Counted from the first letter of the stretch, positions 24,527 to 33,162 are shown. The stretch: DNA of 38,162 nucleotides from JBDTLH01 sp039934875 (GCA_039934875.1 JBDTLH010000002.1:1-38162); one strand, 5' to 3'. Translations and numbers: made by a program. The notes: generated by a model from the sequence alone, not told the origin.

Positions 24527-24691
24527 ATGGAAAACGAGCAGCAGAAGGAACAACAGCAGGGTAAAGAGACGAAGCCTGAATTCGCCGGTGGCAAAACCGG
24601 CGGCCAGACGGATAGCGCCACCGGAGAGAAACCGGGCGGAGGCAGGCCCGTAGAGGACAAAAGCGACGGGCAGCAGAAGCAGAATGAATAG
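24527..24691 (+). CDS. Small hydrophilic Gln/Gly/Lys-rich protein
   Basis: 54 aa from the ATG at 24527, chosen because AAGGGG lies about six bases upstream. The composition is almost entirely polar (Gln, Glu, Lys, Gly) with no Cys and no hydrophobic core, so it is disordered and possibly stress-related. It starts MENEQQKEQQQGKETKPEFA and ends QQKQNE. I recognise no family. It converges with the cytochrome gene, 30 bp between stops. Base composition and the ribosome site favour a real gene, but it is short. Confidence 0.5.
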   Translation: MENEQQKEQQQGKETKPEFAGGKTGGQTDSATGEKPGGGRPVEDKSDGQQKQNE

Positions 24692-24721
24692 CTAAAGCCC
24701 GGAAGACCTGCCGTCTCTCGT

Positions 24722-25306
24722 TCACACCGGACAAGCCGCTCCTTTTGCAGCCCACTCTTTTACCTTTGCCAGAAATTCCTGCTGAGGCATCGGTATCGTT
24801 GTACGGCCCTCGCCGGGATTCCAGCCCCAGAGCACTAGCGGCGTCTGCATATGCTCTAAAATCTGCTCAACACTACGATTTCCGTTCTGCCGTCTATCCT
24901 TTAGCAGTTCACAAAGCTGGTGGTCCGTGAGCCCCTGCCATATCATCGGCATCGCCGGAGACGGCAGATGCCAATCGGGCGCTCCGGGAGGCATATGCAA
25001 CCCTGCGAGATTGTGGTCCTGATGACAGGTGCTGCATTTGACAGCGTTGATACCGTGGCCCTCGGGCCCACGCCGAATCTGCATGGTGTGGCGATGGCTA
25101 TCATCTCCCTGGCGAGGATAGTCGCCGCGTGAATGGCAATTCATGCAGCGGGGATGGCGCAAGACCGGCGCGAAGGATTCGAAGGCAGCCGCCGCAGCCG
25201 CTTCATGCGCCTGTTCTTTGGCGCCCGCCCGCGAAGCCGCCATCAACAGCCAGGCACATAACGCGGTGATGATCATCAGCAAAGCACTTGATTGACGACT
25301 CCTCAT
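24722..25306 (-). CDS. Exported dihaem cytochrome c subunit of a molybdenum hydroxylase
   Basis: 194 aa. An N-terminal signal peptide (LLMIITALCAWLLMAASRAG) is followed by two CxxCH haem sites: CMNCH in LRHPRCMNCHSRGDYPRQGD and CSTCH in KCSTCHQDHNLAGLHMPPG. Met and His residues around GLHMPPGAPDWHLP may be axial ligands. The ATG overlaps the TGA of the molybdopterin subunit (ATGA at 25303-25306). It is the third gene of the operon with the 2Fe-2S subunit, and would pass electrons from the hydroxylase to the respiratory chain in the periplasm. Confidence 0.85.
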   Translation of the reverse strand: MRSRQSSALLMIITALCAWLLMAASRAGAKEQAHEAAAAAAFESFAPVLRHPRCMNCHSRGDYPRQGDDSHRHTMQIRRGPEGHGINAVKCSTCHQDHNLAGLHMPPGAPDWHLPSPAMPMIWQGLTDHQLCELLKDRRQNGNRSVEQILEHMQTPLVLWGWNPGEGRTTIPMPQQEFLAKVKEWAAKGAACPV

Positions 25307-27621
25307 GATTTGTACCCCTTCGCGCCGGGAAAAGCTTCGGCGGCGGCAGCAGCTTTGAAATGTTCAGGAGTAAAGGGCACATTCCGCAGTCGGACCCCAG
25401 TGGCGTCGAAAACTGCGTTTCCTATCGCAGCGGGTGTGAGGGTGATGGCTGTCTCTCCCGCGCCATTTGCGGGCACGTCAGTAGTCGTTACCAAGACACT
25501 CTCGATGCTGGGCATATCGTAATCAAGGTAGAGGCTGCTATAGCTCTCCCAATCAACGGAGGTGATGCGCTTGCGGTTCCATGTGACCTCCTCCACCAGG
25601 GAACGGCTCATGCCCTGCAGGACGCCGCCTTCCATCTGGTTTCTCAGGCCGTCAGGATTCGAGACTGGCCCACAATCGATTGCCACAACGAAGCGCCTGG
25701 GATGAACCATGCCGGTCTCCATATCCACCGTGACCTCGGCGACGAGTGCGGCGTAGCCGTTGGTCCCCTCATACGCCACACACGCGATGCCACGGCCGCG
25801 AACCACTCCCGTCGGAGCAAGGCTCCGCATGGACAAGGGGCGGGGCTCCCATTGCGAACCCTTGGCAGCAGCTTTGAGGACGGCTATGAGCCTGGGGTCA
25901 TTCAAATGCCGCAAGCGGAACGCCAGCGGATCGGCGTTGGCGTGTGCGCAGAGCTCATCCATAAAGCATTCGTTGGCAAAGGTATTCTGGATCCGCAAGG
26001 GGGAGCGCAATGGTCCGGTGAAGAAGGGAGAGCGCACGGCATGGGTGAGAGCACGCTCACTTTGAATGCTTCCTCCGCCCCCGCAGGCACTGGCGATGCA
26101 TCCGGCAAAGTAGGGCGGCACGGTATTGCTCTGATTGCGAAACTTAGCTTCAGGCTGCTTGGCTGGACCTGGCTCGAACGGTTGCGGTTCATAGCCCAGC
26201 AACATCCCGCTGATGACGTTGCCCGGATGATCGTAACCTGGCCTGTTGCCCAGTGTCGCCACCCAGTTTTCACGGTCCCAGGCAGAGATGCGCCCGTCGG
26301 AGGTGATGGCGGCGCGGTGCTCAATGGCGCAAGCGGAGCCGAGGTTCTCCCACATCATTTCGTCCTGGCGGGAGAACTGCAGGCGGACCGGCCTGCCGAC
26401 CGCCTGAGAGAGCACAGCGGCGTCGAAGGAGGCGGCATCGGCTCCGTTTAACCCATAGCAACCCGATCCGCGTACAAAAATTACCCGCACCGCGCCCAAG
26501 GGCAAGCCCAGGAGCTTCGCCACGATGCTCCGCGTGGGATACGCCGACTGGGTTGCCGACCACACGGTCGCGCGATCCGGTTTTACGTCGGCCACCGCAC
26601 ACGACGCGCCCAGCGATCCGTGCATTTGATAAGGATACGTGTACCTTGCGCGCACCACGCGTCTTGCGGCAAGAAGTTGTTTGCCAACATCCCCAGAGTC
26701 AACCGACAGAGTGTCGTGCGAAGGTTGTCTCTGAAGATATTCGAAAAAGGTCGTTTGTTCGGGCAGAGTGGGGCCGGGGTTCCAGCGAACCACCAACTGG
26801 CGGGCCGCCACGACTGCCTGGTATTGCGTCTCCGCTACGACTCCAACGAAGTTCTTGCGAACGACTAGCTTCGTTAGCCCTGAAATGCGCCGGACTGACT
26901 GCTCGTCCACATCGGCGACCGTAGCTCCCATCTCGGGCGGCCGCACCACGCGGCCGTGAAGCATCTCCGGCACGCGGACAGAGTGAACGAATTCGAAGCG
27001 GCCCGTCATCAGCGCGGCCCGGTCCAGCGAGGGAACGGGTTTGCCCAGCACCGTCCATTGCGCGACAGATCTCCGCTTTGCGGTCGGGCTCAGCGGCAGA
27101 TCAAAATGCCTGCCCTCGACAAGCTCCTCATACTTTGTCTTGCGTCCTGTTCGTCCGGTAATCACGCCGTCCGCCAGCGTGAGAGAACCGACCGGCTCGC
27201 CCAGCTTTTCCGCAGCCAACTTCAGAAGAGCTTCTCGCGCGGTAGCTGCCGCCAGAGCCAGATTTTTTGAGTTAAAGTTGGTCGGGGTGGACTGGCTCCC
27301 AGATGTCGTCCCCTGGTCTGGAGTGACAGATGTGTCGCACTGAATCAGCGTCACGCGGCCCATCGACACGCACAGCTCCTCCGCGACCAGTTGGCTCTGA
27401 GCGGTAAACATACCTTGCCCAAAGTCGCATTTTCCGGTGTAGGCCGTGATACTGCCATCCGCCGCGACCGCTAACCAGGAATCCAGCTTCGCGGGATCAA
27501 TGTGGGAGGAATGAGTTCCAAACTCTCCTTGGCCGCTCGCCGCTATCGGCATCAGCGATGCCGCACTGAAACTTACAATCAGGGCGCTACAGCCCTTTAA
27601 AAAATCACGACGGGAAGCCAT
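25303..27621 (-). CDS. Molybdopterin-binding subunit of an Ior-type aldehyde/isoquinoline oxidoreductase
   Basis: 772 aa from the ATG at 27621. It begins MASRRDFLKGCSALIVSFSA, a Tat signal, so the folded cofactor-bearing enzyme is exported. The domain order is that of IorB-type xanthine oxidase-family proteins: GKCDFGQGMFTAQSQLVAEE, GSQSTPTNFNS, a RFEFVHSVRVPEMLHGRVVR segment, MHGSLGASCAVAD, FVRGSGCYGLNGADAASFDA, and near the end VPANGAGETAITLTPAAIGN, whose Glu is the catalytic base. The frame is open further upstream, but those residues overlap the previous gene; GAGG lies nine bases before 27621. The start overlaps the 2Fe-2S subunit end by 17 nt. The substrate is unknown; the Ior family acts on N-heterocycles and aldehydes. 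Confidence 0.9.
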   Translation of the reverse strand: MASRRDFLKGCSALIVSFSAASLMPIAASGQGEFGTHSSHIDPAKLDSWLAVAADGSITAYTGKCDFGQGMFTAQSQLVAEELCVSMGRVTLIQCDTSVTPDQGTTSGSQSTPTNFNSKNLALAAATAREALLKLAAEKLGEPVGSLTLADGVITGRTGRKTKYEELVEGRHFDLPLSPTAKRRSVAQWTVLGKPVPSLDRAALMTGRFEFVHSVRVPEMLHGRVVRPPEMGATVADVDEQSVRRISGLTKLVVRKNFVGVVAETQYQAVVAARQLVVRWNPGPTLPEQTTFFEYLQRQPSHDTLSVDSGDVGKQLLAARRVVRARYTYPYQMHGSLGASCAVADVKPDRATVWSATQSAYPTRSIVAKLLGLPLGAVRVIFVRGSGCYGLNGADAASFDAAVLSQAVGRPVRLQFSRQDEMMWENLGSACAIEHRAAITSDGRISAWDRENWVATLGNRPGYDHPGNVISGMLLGYEPQPFEPGPAKQPEAKFRNQSNTVPPYFAGCIASACGGGGSIQSERALTHAVRSPFFTGPLRSPLRIQNTFANECFMDELCAHANADPLAFRLRHLNDPRLIAVLKAAAKGSQWEPRPLSMRSLAPTGVVRGRGIACVAYEGTNGYAALVAEVTVDMETGMVHPRRFVVAIDCGPVSNPDGLRNQMEGGVLQGMSRSLVEEVTWNRKRITSVDWESYSSLYLDYDMPSIESVLVTTTDVPANGAGETAITLTPAAIGNAVFDATGVRLRNVPFTPEHFKAAAAAEAFPGAKGYKS

Positions 27622-28099
27622 GCTTTTTCGCCTCGGCATATTTTCGAATGGCCCGCAACATGCGAGTATGGGTAAAGCAGCGGCACAGAACGCCCCCCAG
27701 CGCATCACGAATCTCCTGGTCAGAGGCATCCGGCTTAGTGTCGAGGACAGCTTTCGCCGTCAGGACCACTCCGCTAAGGCAAAATCCGCATTGCGACGCT
27801 CCTTCCTCGATGAATATCTGCTGAATCGGGTGAGGCTTCTCCGGCGTGCCCAGGCCCTCCAGCGTCGTGACCTCGTCTTCGCCAACTGCGCTCACCGGCA
27901 TGACACAAGAGCGCACGACCTGGCCGCGCATAATCACGGTGCAGGCTCCGCATTGCGCCATTCCACAACCAAACCGGGGCCCGCGCAAACCCAACTCGTC
28001 GTTTAGAACAAACAGCAAAGGTGTATTGGGATCGACCTCGACAGTGTGCCTGCCACCGTTCACCTTTAAATTAATCCGCATGGTTGGACTCGCTTGCAT
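27605..28099 (-). CDS. 2Fe-2S subunit of an Ior-type molybdenum hydroxylase
   Basis: 164 aa from the ATG at 28099, five bases after GAGGAG. The N-terminal plant-type ferredoxin domain has the cluster cysteines in GCGMAQCGACTVIMRGQVVR plus a later Cys (RSCVMPV). The C-terminal helical domain has the second cluster in SQCGFCLSGVV and GGVLCRCFTHTRML. This is the small subunit of xanthine dehydrogenase-family enzymes, first gene of the three-gene operon. It has no signal peptide of its own and probably travels with the Tat-dependent large subunit. Confidence 0.92.
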   Translation of the reverse strand: MQASPTMRINLKVNGGRHTVEVDPNTPLLFVLNDELGLRGPRFGCGMAQCGACTVIMRGQVVRSCVMPVSAVGEDEVTTLEGLGTPEKPHPIQQIFIEEGASQCGFCLSGVVLTAKAVLDTKPDASDQEIRDALGGVLCRCFTHTRMLRAIRKYAEAKKHGFPS

Positions 28100-28176
28100 A
28101 TTGCTCCTCGTCCGGGAACGAGCACTGTGCAGAGAATCTTACATCCTGGCCGCGCGCACCGTGGTTAGGTCCTCAT

Positions 28177-28217
28177 TTGACAAATCCAACCTCCTCATTT
28201 ACTTTGCGTTGTAAAGT
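28177..28217 (+). promoter_or_regulatory. Promoter with operator overlapping the -10 box
   Basis: A perfect -35 TTGACA (28177-28182), a 17-bp spacer, and TACTTT (28200-28205) as the -10. The palindrome ACTTTGCGTTGTAAAGT (28201-28217) lies over the -10 and start point, nine bases before the ATG of the membrane protein. Very similar 17-mers recur at 29236-29252 and 29272-29288, so it is likely the binding site of the winged-helix regulator encoded downstream. Confidence 0.65.
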
Positions 28218-28225
28218 GTCTTCCT

Positions 28226-28840
28226 ATGAATGAACTCCACAAAGCGCTGGGCGACATCAGCAGCATTCGCCGGGAGATGGCCCGCAGCACGCAGTTTCGC
28301 GGCTACGGCCCCGCAACGCTTGCCGCAACGGGTGCCTTCGCCCTGATGGCTGCGTCGGCGCAGGCGCTGTGGCTCTCTGATCCGGCAAAGCAGATGCCGG
28401 CATACCTGAGTATCTGGATCTCGACCGCCGTGCTTTCCCTTGGCTTGACCGGAGCGCAGATGTACACGCGCACCCGGCGCCTCCATTCGGGTTTGTCGGA
28501 TGAGATGGTCCGCATGGCGGTTGAGCAGTTCCTGCCGTCATTTGGCGCTGGTCTGCTTATGACTGTTGTCCTGCTGGCCTATGCTCCCGGCGCTTCGTGG
28601 ATGCTCCCGGGTCTGTGGCAGGTGCTCTTTAGCCTGGGGATTTTCTCCTCTTGCCGTTTTCTGCCGCGCCCGATGATCGTTGCGGGAGCGTGGTACCTGC
28701 TTACCGGGCTGGTCTGTATTGCCCTGGGAGACAGCCGCGCACTTGCACCATGGACCATGGGTCTTTCCTATGGAGCCGGGCAATTGCTGGTAGCAAGCAT
28801 CTTGCTGGCCGCTACTTCGGAGGGCGCGGATGAAAGCTAA
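28226..28840 (+). CDS. Six-helix membrane protein of the uppS-like unit
   Basis: 204 aa. A cytoplasmic N-terminus with a Met/Arg-rich helix (LHKALGDISSIRREMARSTQ) is followed by about six membrane helices at about 30-50, 60-80, 103-120, 124-141, 150-168 and 174-197, separated by short loops. I know it only as a conserved membrane protein that sits before a winged-helix regulator. The regulator overlaps its 3' end by 11 nt, so the two are co-translated. The promoter at 28177 carries an operator. No catalytic or binding motif is seen. Confidence 0.75.
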   Translation: MNELHKALGDISSIRREMARSTQFRGYGPATLAATGAFALMAASAQALWLSDPAKQMPAYLSIWISTAVLSLGLTGAQMYTRTRRLHSGLSDEMVRMAVEQFLPSFGAGLLMTVVLLAYAPGASWMLPGLWQVLFSLGIFSSCRFLPRPMIVAGAWYLLTGLVCIALGDSRALAPWTMGLSYGAGQLLVASILLAATSEGADES

Positions 28841-29219
28841 GGCCAGATCCAGCGAAGGCCGGTTCGCGTATCAAGGGTTGGACCGGGTGATCCACGAGCG
28901 CGCCCGTCTCAGCGTCCTCACCTCTCTAATCACCAATCCGAAGGGTGTGGCCTTCAATGATTTAAAGCAACTGTGCTCGCTTACGGACGGCAATCTGAGC
29001 CGGCACCTGCGAGTGCTGGAGACCGAAAAGATGGTAGAGATTGTGAAAGGGCATGATCGCAACCGTCCGCAAACTATCTGCCGCATCACGCCTGCAGGCC
29101 GGAAACGTTACTTGCAATACCTTGCAACGCTCGAACAGGTGGTGAAAGATGCGGCGAAGGTAACTAAAGACGACTCTGCCCCCGCTCACCTGCGGGCTCT
29201 GACGCCCTCGCGCGCCTGA
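28830..29219 (+). CDS. Winged-helix transcriptional regulator (HTH_34/MarR-like)
   Basis: 129 aa. The winged-helix core reads VIHERARLSVLTSLITNPKG, FNDLKQLCSLTDGNLSRHLR (recognition helix), VLETEKMVEIVKGHDRNRPQ and ICRITPAGRKRYLQYLATLE, the layout of PF13601 (HTH_34) DNA-binding proteins. GGAGG lies just before its ATG inside the end of the membrane protein gene. It is the natural candidate to bind the three 17-bp palindromes around this unit. Its inducer is unknown; members usually act as homodimeric repressors. Confidence 0.85.
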   Translation: MKAKARSSEGRFAYQGLDRVIHERARLSVLTSLITNPKGVAFNDLKQLCSLTDGNLSRHLRVLETEKMVEIVKGHDRNRPQTICRITPAGRKRYLQYLATLEQVVKDAAKVTKDDSAPAHLRALTPSRA

Positions 29220-29235
29220 TTTTTTTTCGGAGGTT

Positions 29236-29252
29236 ACTTTACCATGCAAAGT
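29236..29252. promoter_or_regulatory. Operator copy 2, overlapping the uppS start codon
   Basis: ACTTTACCATGCAAAGT. Its reverse complement, ACTTTGCATGGTAAAGT, matches the 28201 copy at 15 of 17 positions. It contains the uppS ATG (29244) and lies just after the GGAGG at 29229-29233, so bound protein would also block access to the start region of the gene. Confidence 0.65.
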
Positions 29253-30011
29253 ATCTTACCTGCGCCTCTTGACTTTACAGTACAAAGTGAGGGGCTGCAT
29301 GTGGCCATCATCATGGACGGCAACGGCCGCTGGGCTGCGCAGCGGGGCAAACCTCGAGTCGCTGGCCATCGCGCCGGAGTGGCCGCCGCACGGCGTATAG
29401 TCGAACGCGCCCAGGATGTCGGCGTCCGCTGCTTGACCCTCTATGCGTTCTCCTCCGACAACTGGCGCCGCCCGGCCGTCGAGGTGCAGAGCATCTTCTG
29501 GTTGCTGCGCGCCTTCTTGCGTCTGGAAAGAGAAGGCCTTCGGCGTCACGGTATCCGGCTGGAAGTAATCGGCCGGCGCGATCGCCTGCCGCGGTTGCTG
29601 CTGCGCGCCATCGAGGAAGCCGAAGCCCTGACTGCGGCGGGCCGTCGCCTGGAGGTGCGGGTTGCCGTGGATTACTCCTCGCGCGCTGCCATTGCTCGTG
29701 CCGCTATCGGTGTGTCCATTCCTGCTCTATGGGATGGGCCACGCTCGAACGAACAGCTCGGACCAATACTTGCACAACAACTGACCGCAAGCAGCGGCGA
29801 CGTCGATCTACTGATTCGCACCGGCGGCGAAAAGCGCCTTTCCGACTTCCTGCTATGGGAGTCGGCGTACGCCGAACTCTTCTTCACCGATCGCATGTGG
29901 CCGGATTTCGACGCCTCCGATCTGGACGCCGCGCTCGCGGAGTTCAGGCGCAGGGAACGCCGTTTCGGCGGTGTACCGTCAGCGCCTGCAACCGCCAACT
30001 CGCCCGGATAA
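29244..30011 (+). CDS. uppS: cis-prenyltransferase, undecaprenyl diphosphate synthase-like (divergent)
   Basis: 255 aa, the normal UppS length. It would add isopentenyl units to farnesyl diphosphate to make a long cis-polyprenyl carrier lipid. Motifs: HVAIIMDGNGRWA with catalytic Asp25, the Arg/His substrate pocket (RGKPRVAGHRAG), LYAFSSDNWRRP (usually SSENW), and RTGGEKRLSDFLLWESAYAE with the pyrophosphate-binding Arg and metal Glu. The usual NYGGR motif reads DYSSR (AVDYSSRAAIARAA). With the regulator and membrane protein as neighbours rather than cdsA or dxr, it is probably a second, specialised prenyltransferase. GGAGG precedes the ATG by ten bases. Confidence 0.9.
   Translation: MQSILPAPLDFTVQSEGLHVAIIMDGNGRWAAQRGKPRVAGHRAGVAAARRIVERAQDVGVRCLTLYAFSSDNWRRPAVEVQSIFWLLRAFLRLEREGLRRHGIRLEVIGRRDRLPRLLLRAIEEAEALTAAGRRLEVRVAVDYSSRAAIARAAIGVSIPALWDGPRSNEQLGPILAQQLTASSGDVDLLIRTGGEKRLSDFLLWESAYAELFFTDRMWPDFDASDLDAALAEFRRRERRFGGVPSAPATANSPG
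29272..29288. promoter_or_regulatory. Operator copy 3, inside the 5' end of uppS
   Basis: ACTTTACAGTACAAAGT. Its reverse complement, ACTTTGTACTGTAAAGT, matches the 28201 copy at 14 of 17 positions. It is 36 bp (three to four helical turns) downstream of copy 2, a spacing that would allow two dimers to bind the same face. Confidence 0.6.
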
Positions 30012-30160
30012 CCCCGCTGCTCGAAGCTGTGCTCTCGCGAGTCACCGGAAGATAAACAGAACAAAGTGGGACAGGCCGACGCTCATGTCCTGCCGGTGAT
30101 TCACCCATAAACCACGATCTGAGCGGTGCCCCGTCCGCCTCCTCCCGGTAAAGAATTCGT

Positions 30161-30943
30161 TCAGGGTCTTTTTGCCTCTGCCTCATAGTCCCTGAAGGTC
30201 TGCCGGGCCTGCACAAACCCGCCCGGGCTCACATGCACTGATCCCTGGAATGGGCGATTGATGTCCGCAATCGCCACCAGGACCAGCGAAAGCATCAATG
30301 AGAGGGCCACAATTTGTGTCATGTGAAGTGCCAGGTTGTCCGAGCCAAAGAGGCAGCAAGACATGATGGTGATCGCCTCTCCCACAATCAACACCGCCCA
30401 TAAGACCCCGGGCAAGGTCGTTTCACTCTGCAATTGGCGGACGCGGCGGTGCTCCGTCATGTTCGTGAGTTCGGTCATGGTGTGATCGAGGCTGGTGCGC
30501 TCCGCCACACTTTGCGGTTCAGCCTGAGAGACGGTCGCCCACAGCTGCTCGGTGATCCGCGTCGCGGTCGGACTTATGCTCACGTGGGCCATGGCGGGCC
30601 ACTCCTCGTTCAGCATCGCGTCGGCATAGTCGCTGGCCAGTTTTTGAATTCGTATGCGTTGTGGTGCGGGCAAGCCTGCCGCCGAGCGATAGGCATTCAC
30701 CAGGCAATTGGCCTCGGTTGCAGCATTGATCTCGGCTCTCTCGAAGCTGTCCCAGACCGCGAAGAGCATGAATCCAATAATTACCGCATAGGTTGTGCCC
30801 AGAACAGTGACTTGCCATCCGATCAGCTCGTTGTGTTGGCGGCGCAGTGCGGGCGGCCAGAGCACGCGCATGATCCACCAGAAGCCCAGAGCAAGCAGCA
30901 CCGTCGCGAAAATGTACACGGTATTTTGAGTCATGGTCAGCAC
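30161..30943 (-). CDS. DUF4239 family membrane protein
   Basis: 260 aa from the GTG at 30943, six bases after AAGGAG. N-terminal helices (VYIFATVLLALGFWWIMRVL and WQVTVLGTTYAVIIGFMLFA) are followed by VWDSFERAEINAATEANCLV, a cytoplasmic or periplasmic helical stretch of about 110 residues, two C-terminal helices (GVLWAVLIVGEAITIMSCCL and ALSLMLSLVLVAIADIN), then RPFQGSVHVSP. This is the bestrophin-like DUF4239 layout; no function is known. Both neighbours are separated by more than 100 bp, so it is probably transcribed alone. Confidence 0.85.
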   Translation of the reverse strand: MLTMTQNTVYIFATVLLALGFWWIMRVLWPPALRRQHNELIGWQVTVLGTTYAVIIGFMLFAVWDSFERAEINAATEANCLVNAYRSAAGLPAPQRIRIQKLASDYADAMLNEEWPAMAHVSISPTATRITEQLWATVSQAEPQSVAERTSLDHTMTELTNMTEHRRVRQLQSETTLPGVLWAVLIVGEAITIMSCCLFGSDNLALHMTQIVALSLMLSLVLVAIADINRPFQGSVHVSPGGFVQARQTFRDYEAEAKRP

Positions 30944-31054
30944 AAGCGGCTCCTTCTAGTCACGCGGAATTGATCCATCCCGTGCCGTTCCTTTGTACCG
31001 CCTTAGGGAGGCTTGCGCAACCTGAATTGCCGAAATCCTGGGTGCACTGTGCGG

Positions 31055-31792
31055 CTACTCGGGTCGTTTCAGTATCGCGAGCAGATTCTGGCTCAGAATT
31101 GGCGCATGATAACCACAGCCCGTCTCCGCCATGCGCAAAATACGAAAGTGGATGGTCATCAGCCACCAGAGAACTGCGCGCGCAGCGCTCACTATGCCGT
31201 GTGTCGCCGGACGGTCCTCGGCAAACCGCACGGCTTGCAATCCACAGGCATTTGCCAGTTGGCGCAGCGAGGCGGAAGTGAACGCCAGTTCATAGGTAAG
31301 GTCTCCGTAGCGGACCGCGCCAGAGGCGATCGCCTCGCCATTAGGAACATGGACGATGAAGCTGCCGCCGCGGCGCAGCACGCGCGTGACTTCATCCACC
31401 AGCGCCAGCAACTCTTCGCGCGGGAAGTGTTCAAGCACATCAAGGGCGGCGATCACATCGAATCTTTCGTTCTCCTGCGTGCGCAAGTAGGCCATTAGCT
31501 CCCGGCAAGAAAGATTGAGTTCGCCCAGCGAACCTGCCGCCTCAATCTGCTGCGCGGAGACATCCACGCCGCTAATGCTTTTGTATCCGGCATCCCGCAG
31601 GGCGACCAGCAGCGCGCCGTATCCGCAGCCCAGGTCGAGGATGCGCACGGACCGATCAGCAGGGAAATGCTCTTTGATCAGTCGTTTCAGATAAGGCATG
31701 CGCGCCGCGAGCTGCGCGCGCAATAGCTCACCTTGCGAAACCACGTGGCCCGAGGTGTATTGGTCGTACAGCCGCGCCTTCCACGTGAACAT
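31055..31792 (-). CDS. Class I SAM-dependent methyltransferase
   Basis: 245 aa. Motif I is ILDLGCGYGALLVALRDAGY, the acidic residue after beta 2 is in GVDVSAQQIEAA, and beta 4 is FDVIAALDVLEHFPREELLA, followed by VTRVLRRGGSFIVHVPNGEA. The C-terminal part (RILRMAETGCGYHAPILSQN) resembles sugar- or lipid-modifying methyltransferases of cell-surface clusters, but that is weak evidence. No neighbour points to a substrate. Confidence 0.88.
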   Translation of the reverse strand: MFTWKARLYDQYTSGHVVSQGELLRAQLAARMPYLKRLIKEHFPADRSVRILDLGCGYGALLVALRDAGYKSISGVDVSAQQIEAAGSLGELNLSCRELMAYLRTQENERFDVIAALDVLEHFPREELLALVDEVTRVLRRGGSFIVHVPNGEAIASGAVRYGDLTYELAFTSASLRQLANACGLQAVRFAEDRPATHGIVSAARAVLWWLMTIHFRILRMAETGCGYHAPILSQNLLAILKRPE

Positions 31793-31964
31793 AATTATCA
31801 GAGGCCTACAGCATTAGAACACCGAGAGGTCGATTGCATCCGCTATTGCTTTATGGCCGGCGTCTCAGGCCCCGTTCCCATGTGCCAACCCACCTCACGG
31901 GAATGGATTGCGCGCACAGTTGTCGCAGAGAATTCCCGCCGCGAGCGCTCCGGCAGCGACTAAG

Positions 31965-33125
31965 CTACGCCGCCTCGGTACCACGCGCCTCCTCCAGTTT
32001 CACCTCAATATCCATCTTGCTCTTGCCGCGATAGATCGTGACCTTCACCGTGTCTCCCGCGCGGTGCTGGTTCATGGCGTGCGCCAGGTCCTGCACATCT
32101 TGTATCTGCTCGCCGTCAATCGCGATGATGAGGTCTCCGCCGAGGACCACGGGAGTCCTGCCGAAGTACACCCGCTGATTACCGCCTCTCAGGCCTGCGC
32201 GCTCCGCCGCTCCCCCCGCCACTACTCGCTGGATAAGCACTCCGGAATCGGCGGCAAGGCCTAACTGTTGCGCGACCTCAGGCGAGATGGGCAGCGGCAA
32301 TATCCCTAGTGATGGCCGCACTACTCTGCCCAGCGTAATCAGATCGTGCAGCACCGCCTTGGCGGCGTTAATGGGAATAGCAAACCCCACGCCCGCGCTC
32401 TGTCCCGCGCCGCCGGTCGCAATCATGGTGTTGATCCCGATGACCTCGCCATGGCTATTCAGCATCGGACCACCGGAGTTCCCCGGGTTGATTGCCGCAT
32501 CGGTCTGTATCGCTTCGTCGATATACGTGCCGTCCTCTTCGCGCACCTGGCGAATGGAACTGATAATTCCCTTGGTCATGGTCCCGTTCAAACCAAACGG
32601 ATTGCCGATGGCGAACACCTTTTGCCCCACGCTCAATGCGTGCGAGTCGCCCAGCGTGGCTGGCGTGAGATTGGGGGCATTGATCTGGATCACCGCCAGA
32701 TCATGCGACGGGTCAGTGCCGACGATCTGCGCCTTGTACTTCTTGCGGTTCGAGAGCACAACCTCGACCAGGCGCGCATCCTTGATCACGTGGTTATTGG
32801 TAAGTATCTGGCCCTCTTTATTGAGGACGAATCCTGTGCCCAACCCCTGCTCAGGAACCGCGCCATAGAAGAAATCGTAAGCCACCGCGGTTGACGTAAT
32901 GTTCACCACGCTGGGCATTACCCGCTTATAGACCGCGATGTTGTTCTGCTCTTCCGGGCCTAGCTCTCCCGGGGCCGCCGCCTGCGTGATCTCCGCCGTC
33001 GAAAAATGCTGCTTGACATAGAGCGACGAATCGCCGGCGAATTTCGCGAATGAACCGTTATGCGTGGTGACGAAAAAGAACAACACCACAAAAAACAAGG
33101 CGAGAATAATGATCCGTACTCTCAT
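31965..33125 (-). CDS. HtrA/DegP-like trypsin family serine protease with one PDZ domain
   Basis: 386 aa. A membrane anchor at residues 4-20 is followed by the protease domain with His112 (ILTNNHVI), Asp142 (SHDLAVIQI) and Ser217 (NPGNSGGPM), then one PDZ domain from about 285 (LGILPLPISPEVAQQLGLAA to GGDLIIAIDGEQIQDVQDLA). The single PDZ and the anchor match DegS/HhoB-type proteins that work in the periplasm on unfolded proteins or signalling. It follows coaE by 37 bp on the same strand and may be the last gene of that operon. Confidence 0.95.
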   Translation of the reverse strand: MRVRIIILALFFVVLFFFVTTHNGSFAKFAGDSSLYVKQHFSTAEITQAAAPGELGPEEQNNIAVYKRVMPSVVNITSTAVAYDFFYGAVPEQGLGTGFVLNKEGQILTNNHVIKDARLVEVVLSNRKKYKAQIVGTDPSHDLAVIQINAPNLTPATLGDSHALSVGQKVFAIGNPFGLNGTMTKGIISSIRQVREEDGTYIDEAIQTDAAINPGNSGGPMLNSHGEVIGINTMIATGGAGQSAGVGFAIPINAAKAVLHDLITLGRVVRPSLGILPLPISPEVAQQLGLAADSGVLIQRVVAGGAAERAGLRGGNQRVYFGRTPVVLGGDLIIAIDGEQIQDVQDLAHAMNQHRAGDTVKVTIYRGKSKMDIEVKLEEARGTEAA

Positions 33126-33162
33126 AAGCTTTTAGCTAGAAACCTCAGAATAGCAAAGCGGG

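Noticed and set aside
30012..30160. GGACAGG/CCTGCC pairing after uppS as a terminator
   Set aside because: The stem is short and imperfect and there is no T run.
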